Shown in pieces: positions 10,398 through 19,392 of a DNA stretch of 64,000 nucleotides; the first letter of the stretch is position 1; each line of letters starts with the position of its first letter. The notes beneath the pieces were generated by a model. It saw only the letters and a list, made by a program, of their open reading frames with translations, searched no databases and was not told where the DNA came from. A program made the translations under genes and the position numbers. The stretch spans positions 1,364,001 to 1,428,000 of the forward strand of contig NZ_LT629780.1 of assembly GCF_900105885.1 (NCBI RefSeq). Direction: 5' to 3'. Source of the DNA: Pseudomonas guangdongensis (GTDB lineage Bacteria; Pseudomonadota; Gammaproteobacteria; Pseudomonadales; Pseudomonadaceae).

Positions 10398-11734
10398 ACC
10401 GTCTGTTGTCCCTGATCCTGCTCGCCGCGCTGCCGCTGTTCGCCCGCGCCGAGCTGCTCAACCCCGACCAGTTGCTCGAACGCATCCGCAGCGAGCGGGT
10501 CAGCGAGCAGCAGGCCATGCAGCAGCGCGAGCAGCAGTTCCTCGCCGAGCGTGCCGAACAGGCCCGTCTGCTCGCCGAGGCGCGCGCCGCGCTGGCCGTG
10601 CAGGAGGCCGAGGCCGCGCGGCTGAAGGCCGAGTTCGAGCGCCAGGAGCGCGAGCTGGCCGCACAGGAGCAGCTGCTCGCCCAGCGCGTCGGTCATCTCG
10701 GCGAGCTGTTCGGGGTGATCCGCCAGAGCGCCGGGGATGTCGCCGGCCACTGGCAGGACAGCCTGCTCAACGCTCAGTACCCCGAGCGTCTCGCCACCCT
10801 GCGCCGTCTGGCCGAAAGCCGCAGCCTGCCGGGCGCCGATGACCTGCAGAACTACTGGATGCTGCTGCTCGAAGACCTCGCCGCCAGCGGCCGCATCGAG
10901 CGCCTGAGCCTGCCGGTGGTGGCCGCCGACGGCACCCGCAGCGAGCGCCAGGTGCTGCGCGTCGGCGCCTTCTCGGCCTATGCCGACGGCCAGTTCCTGC
11001 GCTACGACGCCGATGCCGGCCAGCTGCTGGCGCCGCCGCGCCAGCCGTCCGGCCGGGGTCTGGTCGAAGATTTCGCCGCCAGCGGCGAGGCGCTCGCGGT
11101 GCTGCCGGTCGACCCGACCCGCGGCACCCTGCTGGAGCAGCTGCAGCGCGCGCCGAGCCTCTGGGACCGCGTCCAGCAGGGCGGGCTGGTCGGCGGGGTG
11201 ATCCTCGTCCTCGGTGCGCTCGGCCTGCTGCTGGCGCTCTGGCGGATGGTCTGGCTGGCCGGCGTCAACCGCCGGGTGCAGGCGCAGATGCGCGACCTGG
11301 CCACCCCGCGCGCCGACAACCCGCTGGGCCGGGTGATCGGCGTGCTCGGCGACAAGCCGCAGCTGGCCGACCTGGACACCCTCGAACTCAAGCTCGACGA
11401 GGCGATCCTCCAGGAAACCCCGCCGCTGGAGAAGGGCCAGGGCCTGCTCAAACTGCTCGCCGCGGTGGCGCCGCTGCTCGGTCTGCTCGGCACCGTGACC
11501 GGGATGATCGTCACCTTCCAGGCCATCACCCAGTCCGGTAGCGGCGATTCGCGGCTGATGGCCGACGGCATCTCCCAGGCGCTGGTGACCACCGTGGAGG
11601 GCCTGGTGGTGGCCATTCCGCTGCTGTTCCTCCACGCCCTGCTGGCCAGTCGCAGCAAGGGCCTGATCCAGATCCTCGAACAGCAGAGCGCCGGGCTGAT
11701 CGCCCTGCACCTGTCGGGTTCGCGCCGTGACTGA
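10394..11734 (+). CDS. ttpC: TtpC-like MotA/TolQ/ExbB proton-channel family protein with periplasmic coiled coil
   Basis: 446 residues, far longer than ExbB. It has a signal-like N-terminus (MNRLLSLILLAALPLFARA), a periplasmic coiled coil at about residues 20-110, a folded middle region, then a first TM near residues 272-292 (GGLVGGVILVLGALGLLLALW) and a MotA/ExbB domain. The two further helices are LLAAVAPLLGLLGTVTGMIVTF and ALVTTVEGLVVAIPLLFLHAL. This architecture equals Vibrio TtpC, which is needed for TonB2 energy transduction. Overlaps: 4 bp upstream, 8 bp downstream. Confidence 0.85.
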   Translation: MNRLLSLILLAALPLFARAELLNPDQLLERIRSERVSEQQAMQQREQQFLAERAEQARLLAEARAALAVQEAEAARLKAEFERQERELAAQEQLLAQRVGHLGELFGVIRQSAGDVAGHWQDSLLNAQYPERLATLRRLAESRSLPGADDLQNYWMLLLEDLAASGRIERLSLPVVAADGTRSERQVLRVGAFSAYADGQFLRYDADAGQLLAPPRQPSGRGLVEDFAASGEALAVLPVDPTRGTLLEQLQRAPSLWDRVQQGGLVGGVILVLGALGLLLALWRMVWLAGVNRRVQAQMRDLATPRADNPLGRVIGVLGDKPQLADLDTLELKLDEAILQETPPLEKGQGLLKLLAAVAPLLGLLGTVTGMIVTFQAITQSGSGDSRLMADGISQALVTTVEGLVVAIPLLFLHALLASRSKGLIQILEQQSAGLIALHLSGSRRD

Positions 11735-12263
11735 GCTGCTGATCGGCGCCCAGGACCACCTGCACGCGCTGCTCGACTTCATGGGCGCCGGCGGCGCGGT
11801 GATGTGGGCGCTGGCCGCGCTGTGCGTGGCGTTCTGGACCCTGGTGTTCGAGCGCCTGCACTACATGCGCCGGGTCTTCCCGCAGTGGGCCGGCGAACGC
11901 CGCCGTGCCTGGTTCGAGCTGGAGCGCGAGCCGGGCCGCTGGCAGCACGCGGTGCGCGCCGCCTGGCTGGCCCAGGCCCGCCAGCACCTGCTCGGCCCGT
12001 TGCGCCTGCCGCGGGTGCTGGTCGCCCTCTACCCGCTGCTCGGCCTGCTCGGCACGGTCAGCGGCATGGTCGCGGTGTTCGACGTGCTGGCCCTGAGCGG
12101 CACCGGCAATCCGCGCGGCATGGCCGCCGGCGTCTGGCAGGCGACCCTGCCGACCATGGCCGGCATGGTCCTGGCCATTTCCGGACTGTTCAGCCTGGCG
12201 CGTCTCGAACGCAACGCGCGCCGGGCCCTGGAGCAGCTGGCCGACCAGCTGCGTCACGACTGA
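11727..12263 (+). CDS. exbB: ExbB2-type proton channel protein (TonB2 system)
   Basis: 178 residues. It starts at GTG 11727 inside the end of ttpC (8-bp overlap). Three membrane helices: near residues 20-40 (GGAVMWALAALCVAFWTLVFER), near 97-117 (VALYPLLGLLGTVSGMVAVFD) and near 135-160 (LPTMAGMVLAISGLFSL). The LLGTVxGM and TLPTMAGM motifs are ExbB/TolQ signatures. With ExbD it forms the inner-membrane stator that uses the proton gradient to drive TonB. It is the short ExbB of the two-ExbB TonB2 arrangement. Confidence 0.9.
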   Translation: MTELLIGAQDHLHALLDFMGAGGAVMWALAALCVAFWTLVFERLHYMRRVFPQWAGERRRAWFELEREPGRWQHAVRAAWLAQARQHLLGPLRLPRVLVALYPLLGLLGTVSGMVAVFDVLALSGTGNPRGMAAGVWQATLPTMAGMVLAISGLFSLARLERNARRALEQLADQLRHD

Positions 12264-12276
12264 TTCGAGGTTTCCG

Positions 12277-12687
12277 ATGCGCATGCGCCGCCACCACCAG
12301 CAGGACGAGGACACCGGCATCGACCTGACGCCGATGCTCGACGTGGTCTTCATCATGCTGATCTTCTTCATCGTCACCAGCTCCTTCATCAAGGAGTCCG
12401 GCGTCGAGGTCCAGCGCCCGCAGGCCGGCAGCGCCACGGCCCAGGACAAGGGCAACATCCTCATCGCGGTGACCGCCGACGGCCAGGTCTGGCTCGACAA
12501 GCAGCCGGTCGACGTGCGCAGCGTGCGCGCCCATGTCGAGCGCATGCGCGTCGACCGGCCGGAAGGCTCGGTGGTGGTGCAGGCCGACCGCGACGCGCGC
12601 ACCGGATTGGTGGTGCAGGTGATGGACCAGGCGCGCCTGGCCGGGGTGCGCGACGTCGCCCTGGCGGCCAGCGCGGAGGGCCGCTGA
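12277..12687 (+). CDS. exbD: ExbD2-type biopolymer transport protein
   Basis: 136 residues. A short cytoplasmic N-terminus, one helix (DLTPMLDVVFIMLIFFIVTSSF) carrying the conserved proton-path Asp (D22), then a periplasmic domain that ends VVVQADRDARTGLVVQVMDQARLAGVRDVALA, typical of ExbD/TolR. CGAGG lies 6 bases before ATG 12277. Partner of exbB and ttpC. The stop shares one base with the tonB start. Confidence 0.93.
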   Translation: MRMRRHHQQDEDTGIDLTPMLDVVFIMLIFFIVTSSFIKESGVEVQRPQAGSATAQDKGNILIAVTADGQVWLDKQPVDVRSVRAHVERMRVDRPEGSVVVQADRDARTGLVVQVMDQARLAGVRDVALAASAEGR

Positions 12688-13388
12688 TGCTACGCTGGGG
12701 GCTGTCCTTCGCCGCCGCCTGCGCCGTGGCGCTGGCGCTGTTCGTGCTGATGCTCGGCATGGTCACGCCCAAGCAGGCCAGCGAGCCGGAAGCGCCGCTA
12801 CGCATCGCCGACTACGTGCCTTTCGCCGACAGCCGCGACACGCCGAGCCGCTCGCGCCAGCCGGCGCCGGAGCGCCCGCAGCCGCCGACGCCGCAACCGC
12901 CGACCCCGGCGCCGCCGCAGCAGGCGCTCGCCGCGCCGAGCCTGCCGACCCTGGAAGTCAGCCTGCCGACGCTGGACAGCAATATCAGTCTGGCCAGCGC
13001 TCCGGCGCCGAGCCTGGCCGGCCTGAGCGCCGCGCCGGCCGCCCCCGCCGCGGCGCCGGCAGCAGCGGCCGGTGGCGAGGCCGGTCCCAGCGGCCCGCCG
13101 GCCCAGGACAGCGAGGTGGTGCCGCTCAACCAGGTGATCCCCGAGTACCCACGCCACGCCCTGCAGCGCGGCATCGAGGGTCACGTCAGGCTGCTCTTCA
13201 CCATCACCCGCGATGGCCGGGTGGAGAACATCCGCATCGCCGAGGCCAAGCCGCGCAACGTCTTCGAGCGCGAGGCGCGCCGCGCCGCCGCGCGCTGGCG
13301 CTTCGCCCCGCGCACCGAGAACGGTCTGGCGGTGGAGCGCGAAGCGGTGAAGACCCTGTATTTCCGTCTGCAGCAAGGAGGTCGTTGA
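12687..13388 (+). CDS. tonB: TonB2-type energy transducer
   Basis: 233 residues. It has an N-terminal membrane anchor (LSFAAACAVALALFVLMLGMV), a Pro-rich spacer at residues 45-80 (repeated PQPP/TPQPP), an Ala/Pro segment, and the C-terminal TonB fold (IPEYPRHALQRGIEGHVRLLFTI...RRAAARWRFAPR). The C-terminal domain grips the TonB box of outer-membrane receptors. The cognate receptors are not beside it; a BtuB-type receptor lies 26 kb away in this window. Start overlap with exbD by one base. Confidence 0.9.
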   Translation: MLRWGLSFAAACAVALALFVLMLGMVTPKQASEPEAPLRIADYVPFADSRDTPSRSRQPAPERPQPPTPQPPTPAPPQQALAAPSLPTLEVSLPTLDSNISLASAPAPSLAGLSAAPAAPAAAPAAAAGGEAGPSGPPAQDSEVVPLNQVIPEYPRHALQRGIEGHVRLLFTITRDGRVENIRIAEAKPRNVFEREARRAAARWRFAPRTENGLAVEREAVKTLYFRLQQGGR

Positions 13389-13389
13389 A

Positions 13390-14475
13390 ATGCGTCGTCT
13401 GCTGTTCGTCGCCCTGTTGACCCTGAGCGCGCCCCTGTGGGCCGCGCAGACCCTGGAACCCGGCGTGCTGCGCGCCCTCGGCGAGGCCCAGCAGGCCCAG
13501 CAGCGCGGCGACCTGCAGGCCGCGCGCCGCGCGCTGGACGGCGTCAAGGCCGCGCCCGGTTCGCTGGAGCAGGCCCTGCTGTGGCGCAGCCGCGGCTATC
13601 TGGCCTGGACCGAGGGCAACCGCCGCGGCGCCATCGAGGCGCTGGAGCAGGCGCTGGCCAGCGGCAAGCTGGAACCGGCGCAGGCCGGACAGGAGCGCGA
13701 CAACCTGGCCCGGCTCAACTACGCCGAAGGCCGCCACGCCAAGGTGGTCGAGCTGCTTGCGGCGCGCGCCGCCGGCCTCGACGACGACGGCCTGCAGATG
13801 CTGATCCAGTCCTACCAGGCCCTCAAGCAGCCGGCCAAGGCGTTGCCGCTGGCCGAGCGCTACCTGGCCCGCCAGCCGCAGGCCGGCGACGTCTGGCTGC
13901 AGTTCATGGTCGCCGCCAATGCCCAGCTCAAGCGCGACGCCGAGGCCGAACGCTGGCAGCGCCGCCTGCTGGCGCGGCATCCCGACGATCTGCAGGCCTG
14001 GCAGCAGCTGGCCGCCCTGCAGCAGCGCGCCGGCGCCCCGGACAAGGCGCTGGCCACCCTGCGCACCGCGCAGCGCCGCGGCCTGCGCTTCGCCGCGGCC
14101 GAGCTGGACAACCTGACCCTGCTGGCCGGCGCCGCCGGCCAGCCCTGGCAGGGCGCCCGGCTGCTCGCCGGGCTGCTCGACAGCGGCCTGCTGAACCGCA
14201 CCGCCGAGCGCGAGGAGCGTCTGGCGCTGTTCTGGTGGCAGGCCCGCGAGCGCGCCCAGGCCGCCGCCGCCTACCGCCAGCTGGCCGAACGCAGCGGCGC
14301 CGGCCGGCACTGGCTGCGCGTCGCGCAACTGGAGCTGGAGCGCGAGCGCTGGCAGGCCGCGCTGGAAGCCCTCAACCACGCCGAACGCGGCGGCGCCGAC
14401 CGCCGCCAGGTGCGCCAGTGGCGCGGCTGGGCGCAGCAGCAGCTGGAAGGCGCGGCGCTGCTCAGCAGTCGCTGA
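13390..14475 (+). CDS. Periplasmic TPR-repeat protein of the TonB2 cluster
   Basis: 361 residues. It has a signal peptide (MRRLLFVALLTLSAPLWAA), then repeated helical hairpins of TPR type across residues 25-350 (for example RSRGYLAWTEGNRRGAIEALEQALASG, KALPLAERYLARQPQAGDVWLQFM). A strong AAGGAGG precedes ATG 13390. A TPR gene closes the TonB2 cluster in vibrios too, where it is thought to help complex function. It is the last gene of the six-gene unit. No clear intrinsic terminator is visible in the 147 bp before the convergent DUF3299 gene. Confidence 0.82.
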   Translation: MRRLLFVALLTLSAPLWAAQTLEPGVLRALGEAQQAQQRGDLQAARRALDGVKAAPGSLEQALLWRSRGYLAWTEGNRRGAIEALEQALASGKLEPAQAGQERDNLARLNYAEGRHAKVVELLAARAAGLDDDGLQMLIQSYQALKQPAKALPLAERYLARQPQAGDVWLQFMVAANAQLKRDAEAERWQRRLLARHPDDLQAWQQLAALQQRAGAPDKALATLRTAQRRGLRFAAAELDNLTLLAGAAGQPWQGARLLAGLLDSGLLNRTAEREERLALFWWQARERAQAAAAYRQLAERSGAGRHWLRVAQLELERERWQAALEALNHAERGGADRRQVRQWRGWAQQQLEGAALLSSR

Positions 14476-14622
14476 ACGCGCGCCACCCCCAGCACTCGGG
14501 CCGCAGCGGCCTTGGCGTTGGCGGCGACGGAGCCAGGGCGGCCGCGCCCGGGAGCCCCGCCGGCCGGCCGCCTGTCCGCCGCGCGCCCTCGGGTGGCGCT
14601 GTCGCCTGCCCGGGCCGCACGC

Positions 14623-15147
14623 TCAGAACTCGTAGGGCACGATCTTTTCGGCACGCATCCGGTAGCCGGCCTCGGCCAGCGCGGTGGCGCTGTGCTCGAC
14701 GCGCAGTTCGCCCTCGATCCAGAACGGCTGCCACAGCGCGTCGATGGCCACGCCCTCGGCGCTCTCGACGTGGACGATCTGGTTGGAGGGCGGCGGCGGC
14801 ACATGGATGCAGGCGCCGTAGTAGGGCACCAGCAGGAACTCGCGGACCTGCCCGGCGCGATTCAGGCCGAGCGGCACCACATAGCCCGGCAGGCGCACCG
14901 CCTGCCCGTGCAGCGCCTCCACCACCGGCTCCGCTGGCGCCTGCTGGGTCGCCGGCGGGCCGCTTTCCGCCGCCAGCACGTCGGCCAGTTGCGCCAGATC
15001 GTGCAGGGCCACCGGCGGTGGCGGCGGTGGCGCGCCCTCGGGCACCAGTTCCTCCCAGCTCAGGGTGCGCGGCTCGGCGGCCGGCGCGGGGCTGGCCAGC
15101 AGGACCAGCGGCAGCAGGGCGACGGACAACAGCAGACGGGCCGGCAT
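14623..15147 (-). CDS. DUF3299 exported protein, last gene of a zinc-linked ABC operon
   Basis: 174 residues. A signal peptide (MPARLLLSVALLPLVLLASPAPAA) precedes a proline stretch and the DUF3299 domain (VRLPGYVVPLGLNRAGQVREF, VPYYGACIHVPPPPSNQIVHV). The start at 15147 is chosen over 15153 because GGAG then lies 7 rather than 2 bases away. The orthologue closes the PA4063-4066 operon in PAO1 (from memory), which is induced by zinc depletion. Its biochemical role is unknown; it may be a periplasmic partner of the ABC transporter upstream. Confidence 0.8.
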   Translation of the reverse strand: MPARLLLSVALLPLVLLASPAPAAEPRTLSWEELVPEGAPPPPPPVALHDLAQLADVLAAESGPPATQQAPAEPVVEALHGQAVRLPGYVVPLGLNRAGQVREFLLVPYYGACIHVPPPPSNQIVHVESAEGVAIDALWQPFWIEGELRVEHSATALAEAGYRMRAEKIVPYEF

Positions 15148-15164
15148 CGGCATTCTCCACAGGT

Positions 15165-16427
15165 TCACAGGCGCACGCTCAGGCCGTCGGCCAGCGACTG
15201 GCGGTAGGCGCGCGCCGCCGGCAGCAGGCCGAGCAGCAGCGCGGCGCCGAGGGTGGCGACCAGCAGCGTCCATTCGTGGCCGCTCGGCGCGCTCAGCGGC
15301 AGGTGCAGGCCGTAGCGCGCCTGCACCCAGTCGCCGCCGAGGGCCAGGCCCAGATAGAGCAGTGCCAGGCCCAGGGCCAGCCCGGCGAGGGTCAGCGCCA
15401 GCGCCTCGGCCAGCAGCAGCGCGGCGACCTGCAGCGGCCGCGCGCCCACCGAGCGGAGGATGGCCATTTCCCGGCGCCGCTCGCCGAGGCTGGCCAGCAG
15501 CGCGGTGAGCATGCCGACCAGGCCGACCAGCACCACGCAGGCCGACACCAGCAGCAGTGCCTGCTCGGCGGTGCCCAAGAGGCTCCACAGCTCCTGCAGC
15601 GCCACCCCCGGCAGCACCGCCAGCAGCGGCTCGCCGCGATAGTCGTTGATCGCCCGCTGCACGGCGAAGGTGGCGATGCGGCTGTCCAGGCCGAGCAGCA
15701 CGGCGGTGATCGCCGTGGGCGTCAGGTCCATCCGCCGCGCCGCCTCGGCGTCGATGCGCGCCGCGCCGCGCGCCGGCATGCCGCGCTGCCAGTCGATGTG
15801 CAGTGCCTCCATGCCGGCCAGCGAGATGTGCAGGGTGCGGTCCACCGGGGTGCCGGTGGCGGCGAGGATACCGACCACCCGGAACGGCTTGTCGTCGTGA
15901 CGGGTCAGGCTGACCCTGGCCACGCCGTGGGCGAGGACGATCTCCTCGCCCAGGCCGTAGCCGAGGGCGCGCGCCACCTCGGCGCCGAGCACCACCTCGA
16001 AGGGATCGGCGAACGCGCGGCCGGCGCGCAGGTGCAGCGCGCGCCGCTCGCCGTAGCGGTAGTGTACGAAGTAGTCGGCGCTGGTGCCGAGCACCCGGTA
16101 GCCGCGGTGCGAGTCGCCCAGCGACAGCGGGATGGCCCACTTCACCTGCGGCAGCGCGGCGATCTCCCGGTAGCTGTCCCAGCGGATGTTGTTGGTGGCG
16201 TTGCCGATGCGGAACACCGAATAGAGCAGCAGGTTGACCGCCCCGGAGCGCGCGCCGACCACCAGGTCGGTGCCGCTGATGGTGCTGGCGAAGCTGGCGC
16301 GGGTTTCCGTGCGCACCCGCTCGACGGTCAGCAGCAGGCAGCTGGACAGGGCGATGGCCAGCACGGTGAGCAGCGCGGTGGCGCGGCGGTTGAGCAGGCT
16401 GGCCAGGGCCAGACGCAACAGGTACAT
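15165..16427 (-). CDS. FtsX/MacB-family ABC transporter permease
   Basis: 420 residues. One N-terminal helix (ALLTVLAIALSSCLLLTVERV), a large periplasmic MacB-like domain (residues 40-280), then three C-terminal helices including ALLLVSACVVLVGLVGMLTALLASLGERRREMAILRSVGARP, the FtsX coupling motif. The ATPase gene ends 2 bp upstream, and GGAG inside that gene's end serves as ribosome-binding site. It belongs to the mechanotransmission class (LolCE/MacB), which moves lipoproteins or works on periplasmic partners rather than importing solutes. Its tie to zinc comes from the operon. Confidence 0.87.
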   Translation of the reverse strand: MYLLRLALASLLNRRATALLTVLAIALSSCLLLTVERVRTETRASFASTISGTDLVVGARSGAVNLLLYSVFRIGNATNNIRWDSYREIAALPQVKWAIPLSLGDSHRGYRVLGTSADYFVHYRYGERRALHLRAGRAFADPFEVVLGAEVARALGYGLGEEIVLAHGVARVSLTRHDDKPFRVVGILAATGTPVDRTLHISLAGMEALHIDWQRGMPARGAARIDAEAARRMDLTPTAITAVLLGLDSRIATFAVQRAINDYRGEPLLAVLPGVALQELWSLLGTAEQALLLVSACVVLVGLVGMLTALLASLGERRREMAILRSVGARPLQVAALLLAEALALTLAGLALGLALLYLGLALGGDWVQARYGLHLPLSAPSGHEWTLLVATLGAALLLGLLPAARAYRQSLADGLSVRL

Positions 16428-16429
16428 GG

Positions 16430-17146
16430 TCAGGCTCCGGCGGGCGGCTGGGCGCGGTTGATCTCGGCCAGGTCGAGGGCGCGGTCGAACAGCGGCGCCA
16501 GGCTGCGGTCGTGGCTGACGAACAGCAGGCTGGCGCCGGCGGCGCGGCATTCGGCGAACAGCAGGTCGAGGAACGCGGCGCGGCTGTCGGCGTCGAGCGC
16601 CGAGGTCGGCTCGTCGGCGATCACCAGCTCGGGCTGGCCGATCAGCGCGCGGGCGGCGGCGACCCGCTGCTGCTGGCCGATCGACAGCTGGTCGGCGCGC
16701 CGGCCGTGCAGCGCGCGGCCCAGGCCGAGGCGTTCGAGCAGCTCGCTGGCGGCGGCGGCGACGCTGCCGTGGCGTGCCGTGGCCCGTGCTGCGCGGCGTG
16801 CCGAGAAGCGGCAGGGCAGCTCGACGTTGTCGCGCACGGCGAGGAACGGCAGCAGGTTGAACTGCTGGAAGATGTAGCCGCTGTGCTCGACGCGCAGGCG
16901 GTCGCGGGCGCCGGCGGAGAGCCGGCCCAGATCGTGGCCGAGCAGGCTGACCCGGCCGCGCTGCGCCACCTGCACGCCGCCGAGCAGGCCGAGCAGGGTG
17001 GTCTTGCCGCTGCCGCTCGGGCCCTTGAGGAACAGCCGCTCGCCGGCTTCGAGGCGAAAGTGCGTAATGTCCAGCAGCTCGGCCTGCCCGGGCCAGGCGA
17101 AGCCCAGGGCGTCGATCTCGATCAGGGCGCTCGCTGAGGTGTTCAT
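16430..17146 (-). CDS. LolD/MacB-like ABC transporter ATP-binding protein
   Basis: 238 residues. Walker A GPSGSGKTT (residues 42-50), Q-loop FQQFNLLPFL, signature LSIGQQQRVAAARAL (LSIGQ in place of LSGGQ, as in many LolD-type proteins), Walker B LVIADEPTSALD and the H-loop SHD. It pairs with the FtsX-like permease that follows after 2 bp. It begins with an ATGA overlap with a small upstream reading frame at 17143-17280. Zinc-starvation induction is inferred from the operon. Confidence 0.9.
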   Translation of the reverse strand: MNTSASALIEIDALGFAWPGQAELLDITHFRLEAGERLFLKGPSGSGKTTLLGLLGGVQVAQRGRVSLLGHDLGRLSAGARDRLRVEHSGYIFQQFNLLPFLAVRDNVELPCRFSARRAARATARHGSVAAAASELLERLGLGRALHGRRADQLSIGQQQRVAAARALIGQPELVIADEPTSALDADSRAAFLDLLFAECRAAGASLLFVSHDRSLAPLFDRALDLAEINRAQPPAGA

Positions 17147-17280
17147 CGGCAGGCTCCGCGGGTGCTGCTGGCCGGTGCGCTGCCGGCGCCGGCGGGCGGG
17201 CGCGGCGCTGCTGGCGCAGTCGCCAGGTCGTCGCGGTGCGCGGCGGAGACGACGGATGCGTCTGGGTACAGGATGTTCAT
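17143..17280 (-). CDS. Possible 45-residue protein between DUF2796 and the ABC ATPase
   Basis: The reading frame opens at ATG 17280, 10 bp after the DUF2796 stop, and ends with TGA overlapping the ATPase ATG by 4 bp, the same coupling seen elsewhere in this window. The product starts MNILYPDASVVSAAHRDDL and turns Ala/Pro-rich. No good Shine-Dalgarno and no recognised family. It could merely be an open frame in GC-rich DNA, but the placement fills an otherwise unexplained 144-bp gap inside the operon. Confidence 0.25.
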   Translation of the reverse strand: MNILYPDASVVSAAHRDDLATAPAAPRPPAGAGSAPASSTRGACR

Positions 17281-17290
17281 GCCCGGCGGC

Positions 17291-17914
<624 letters not shown>

Positions 17915-17940
17915 GGGGACTCCGCGGACAGGATGATTTC

Positions 17941-17953
17941 GTTACCTTGTAAC
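17941..17953 (-). promoter_or_regulatory. Predicted Zur operator of the DUF2796-ABC operon
   Basis: GTTAC-CTT-GTAAC is a perfect 5-3-5 palindrome in an AT-rich stretch, close to the pseudomonad Zur pattern GTTAT-N3-ATAAC (one change per arm). It lies 27 bp before the DUF2796 start, where it would cover the promoter. Zinc-depletion induction of the PAO1 homologue supports it. Confidence 0.6.
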
Positions 17954-18128
17954 AAACAACCGCCGTCGCTGGCCAGTCCCGCCCGCCGCCTTGAGCGCCC
18001 GCAGCGGCCATGGGAGCATCGCCGGCCGATACGCGGTGTTCGCCGGATGCGCCGCGATTGTGCGCGGCGCAGGGCGTACCCTTGCCGCCGGCAGGCGAGC
18101 GCTGCGGGGCCTGACGAGGAGGACGACA

Positions 18129-18506
18129 ATGCGAATTCATGGGCGGATCGGCGACTGGCCGGTGGACCTGACCCTGGAGCTGGACACGGGCGAGCTGGCG
18201 AGTCTGGCGGCCGCGATGCGCGGGGCGGCGGAGGTGGCGCCGGAAGCCGCGCCGCCGTTCGTCGAGGCGCCGCCGGCTCCGCGTGCGGACGCCGCACAGC
18301 GCCTCTGGGAGCTGGCCTGCGCGCTGCTGGCCGGCGCCGGGGCGATGGACGGGCCACAGCTGCTCGGCGAGCTGAGTGCGCTGGCCGGCGACGTGCAGGC
18401 CGGCAAGCGCCTGCTGGTGCGCCTGCGCCACAGCCCGCAGGTGCGGGTCGAAGCGGGGGCGCAGGCGCCGTGCTATCGCTGGATCGGCGCCGCGCCCGGG
18501 CCCTGA
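18129..18506 (+). CDS. Conserved hypothetical protein (PA4062-like by position)
   Basis: 125 residues. GAGGAGG ends 6 bases before ATG 18129, a strong ribosome-binding site. It starts MRIHGRIGDWPVDLTLELD, has an Ala/Pro-rich linker near residues 35-55 and a helical C-terminal half (AAQRLWELACALLAGAGAMDGPQLLGELSALAGD), ending in a short beta pattern (RLLVRLRHSPQVRVEAG). No signal peptide or membrane segment. No family recognised. It faces the thioredoxin gene convergently with 16 bp between stops, and stands divergent from the zinc operon with about 214 bp between starts. Confidence 0.7.
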   Translation: MRIHGRIGDWPVDLTLELDTGELASLAAAMRGAAEVAPEAAPPFVEAPPAPRADAAQRLWELACALLAGAGAMDGPQLLGELSALAGDVQAGKRLLVRLRHSPQVRVEAGAQAPCYRWIGAAPGP

Positions 18507-18522
18507 GCGGCCGGACGGAAAC

Positions 18523-19392
18523 TCAGTAGAGCGCCTGGTACAGCTTGCGGCGGTAGGCGATCACCAGCGGGTGCTCGTTGCCGAGCAGGTCGAAGACCTG
18601 CACCAGGGTCTTGCGCGGCAGGTCGTCGCCGTAGGCGCGGTTGCGCATGAACAGGCGCAGCAGGCCGTCCAGCGCCGCCTCGTACTGCTGGCGGGCGAGC
18701 TGCTGGACGGCCAGCTGGTAGGCCGCCTCGTCGTCGCCGGCGTCCTGGGCCAGGCGGCTCTTCAGCTCGGCGGCTTCCGGCAGGTCGGCGGCCTGGCGCA
18801 GGAAGGTCAGCTGCGCGCGGGCGCCGGCCAGCGCCGACTTGTGTTCGTCGCCCTGCACCGCGTCGAGCACCAGCTGGGCCTCGCCCAGCTCGCCGCGCTC
18901 GGCCAGGCAGCGGGCGTAGAGGATCAGCGCAGCGCCGTTCTGGTTGTCCTCGGCGAGCAGTTGCTGGAGCAGCGCCTCGGCGGCGCCGGCCTGGCCGGCG
19001 GCGTACTGGGCGCGGGCCTCTTCGAGCAGGTCGGCCTGCGGCGCCGGCGGCTCGGCGACGTGGGGCTGGAGCAGGGCGCGGATTGCCGATTCGGGCTGCG
19101 CGCCGGCGAAGCCGTCGACCGGCTGGCCGTCCTTGAACAGCACCACGGTGGGCAGGCTGCGGATGCCGAAGCGCATCACGGTGTCCTGCTCGACGTCGCA
19201 GTTGACCTTGGCCAGCAGCAGCTCGCCCTGGTAGTCCTCGGCGATCTTCGCCAGCAGCGGCATCAGCGCCTTGCACGGCGCGCACCACTCGGCCCAGAAA
19301 TCGACCAGCACCGGCTTGTGGAAGGAGTTCTCGATCACCAGCTGGTCGAAGCTGGCGTCGGTGACGTCGAAGATGTACGGGGTCGCGCTCAT
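18523..19392 (-). CDS. cnoX: CnoX/YbbN-type thioredoxin-TPR chaperedoxin
   Basis: 289 residues. An N-terminal thioredoxin domain contains WAEWCAPCK (C37/C40, an intact CxxC), and cis-Pro RSLPTVVLF; residues 120-289 form TPR-like helices. E. coli CnoX (YbbN) protects substrates from oxidation and hands them to GroEL; unlike it, this protein keeps both cysteines and may be redox-active. ATG 19392 (MSATPYIFDVTD) is preferred to longer in-frame starts, since it aligns with the family and has GAGA upstream. Monocistronic. Confidence 0.88.
   Translation of the reverse strand: MSATPYIFDVTDASFDQLVIENSFHKPVLVDFWAEWCAPCKALMPLLAKIAEDYQGELLLAKVNCDVEQDTVMRFGIRSLPTVVLFKDGQPVDGFAGAQPESAIRALLQPHVAEPPAPQADLLEEARAQYAAGQAGAAEALLQQLLAEDNQNGAALILYARCLAERGELGEAQLVLDAVQGDEHKSALAGARAQLTFLRQAADLPEAAELKSRLAQDAGDDEAAYQLAVQQLARQQYEAALDGLLRLFMRNRAYGDDLPRKTLVQVFDLLGNEHPLVIAYRRKLYQALY

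Noticed and set aside
14476-16877. Plus-strand frame of 1146 codons running over the TPR gene, DUF3299, permease and ATPase region
   Set aside because: Off-frame to well-supported genes on both strands; low-complexity Arg/Ala/Gly content.
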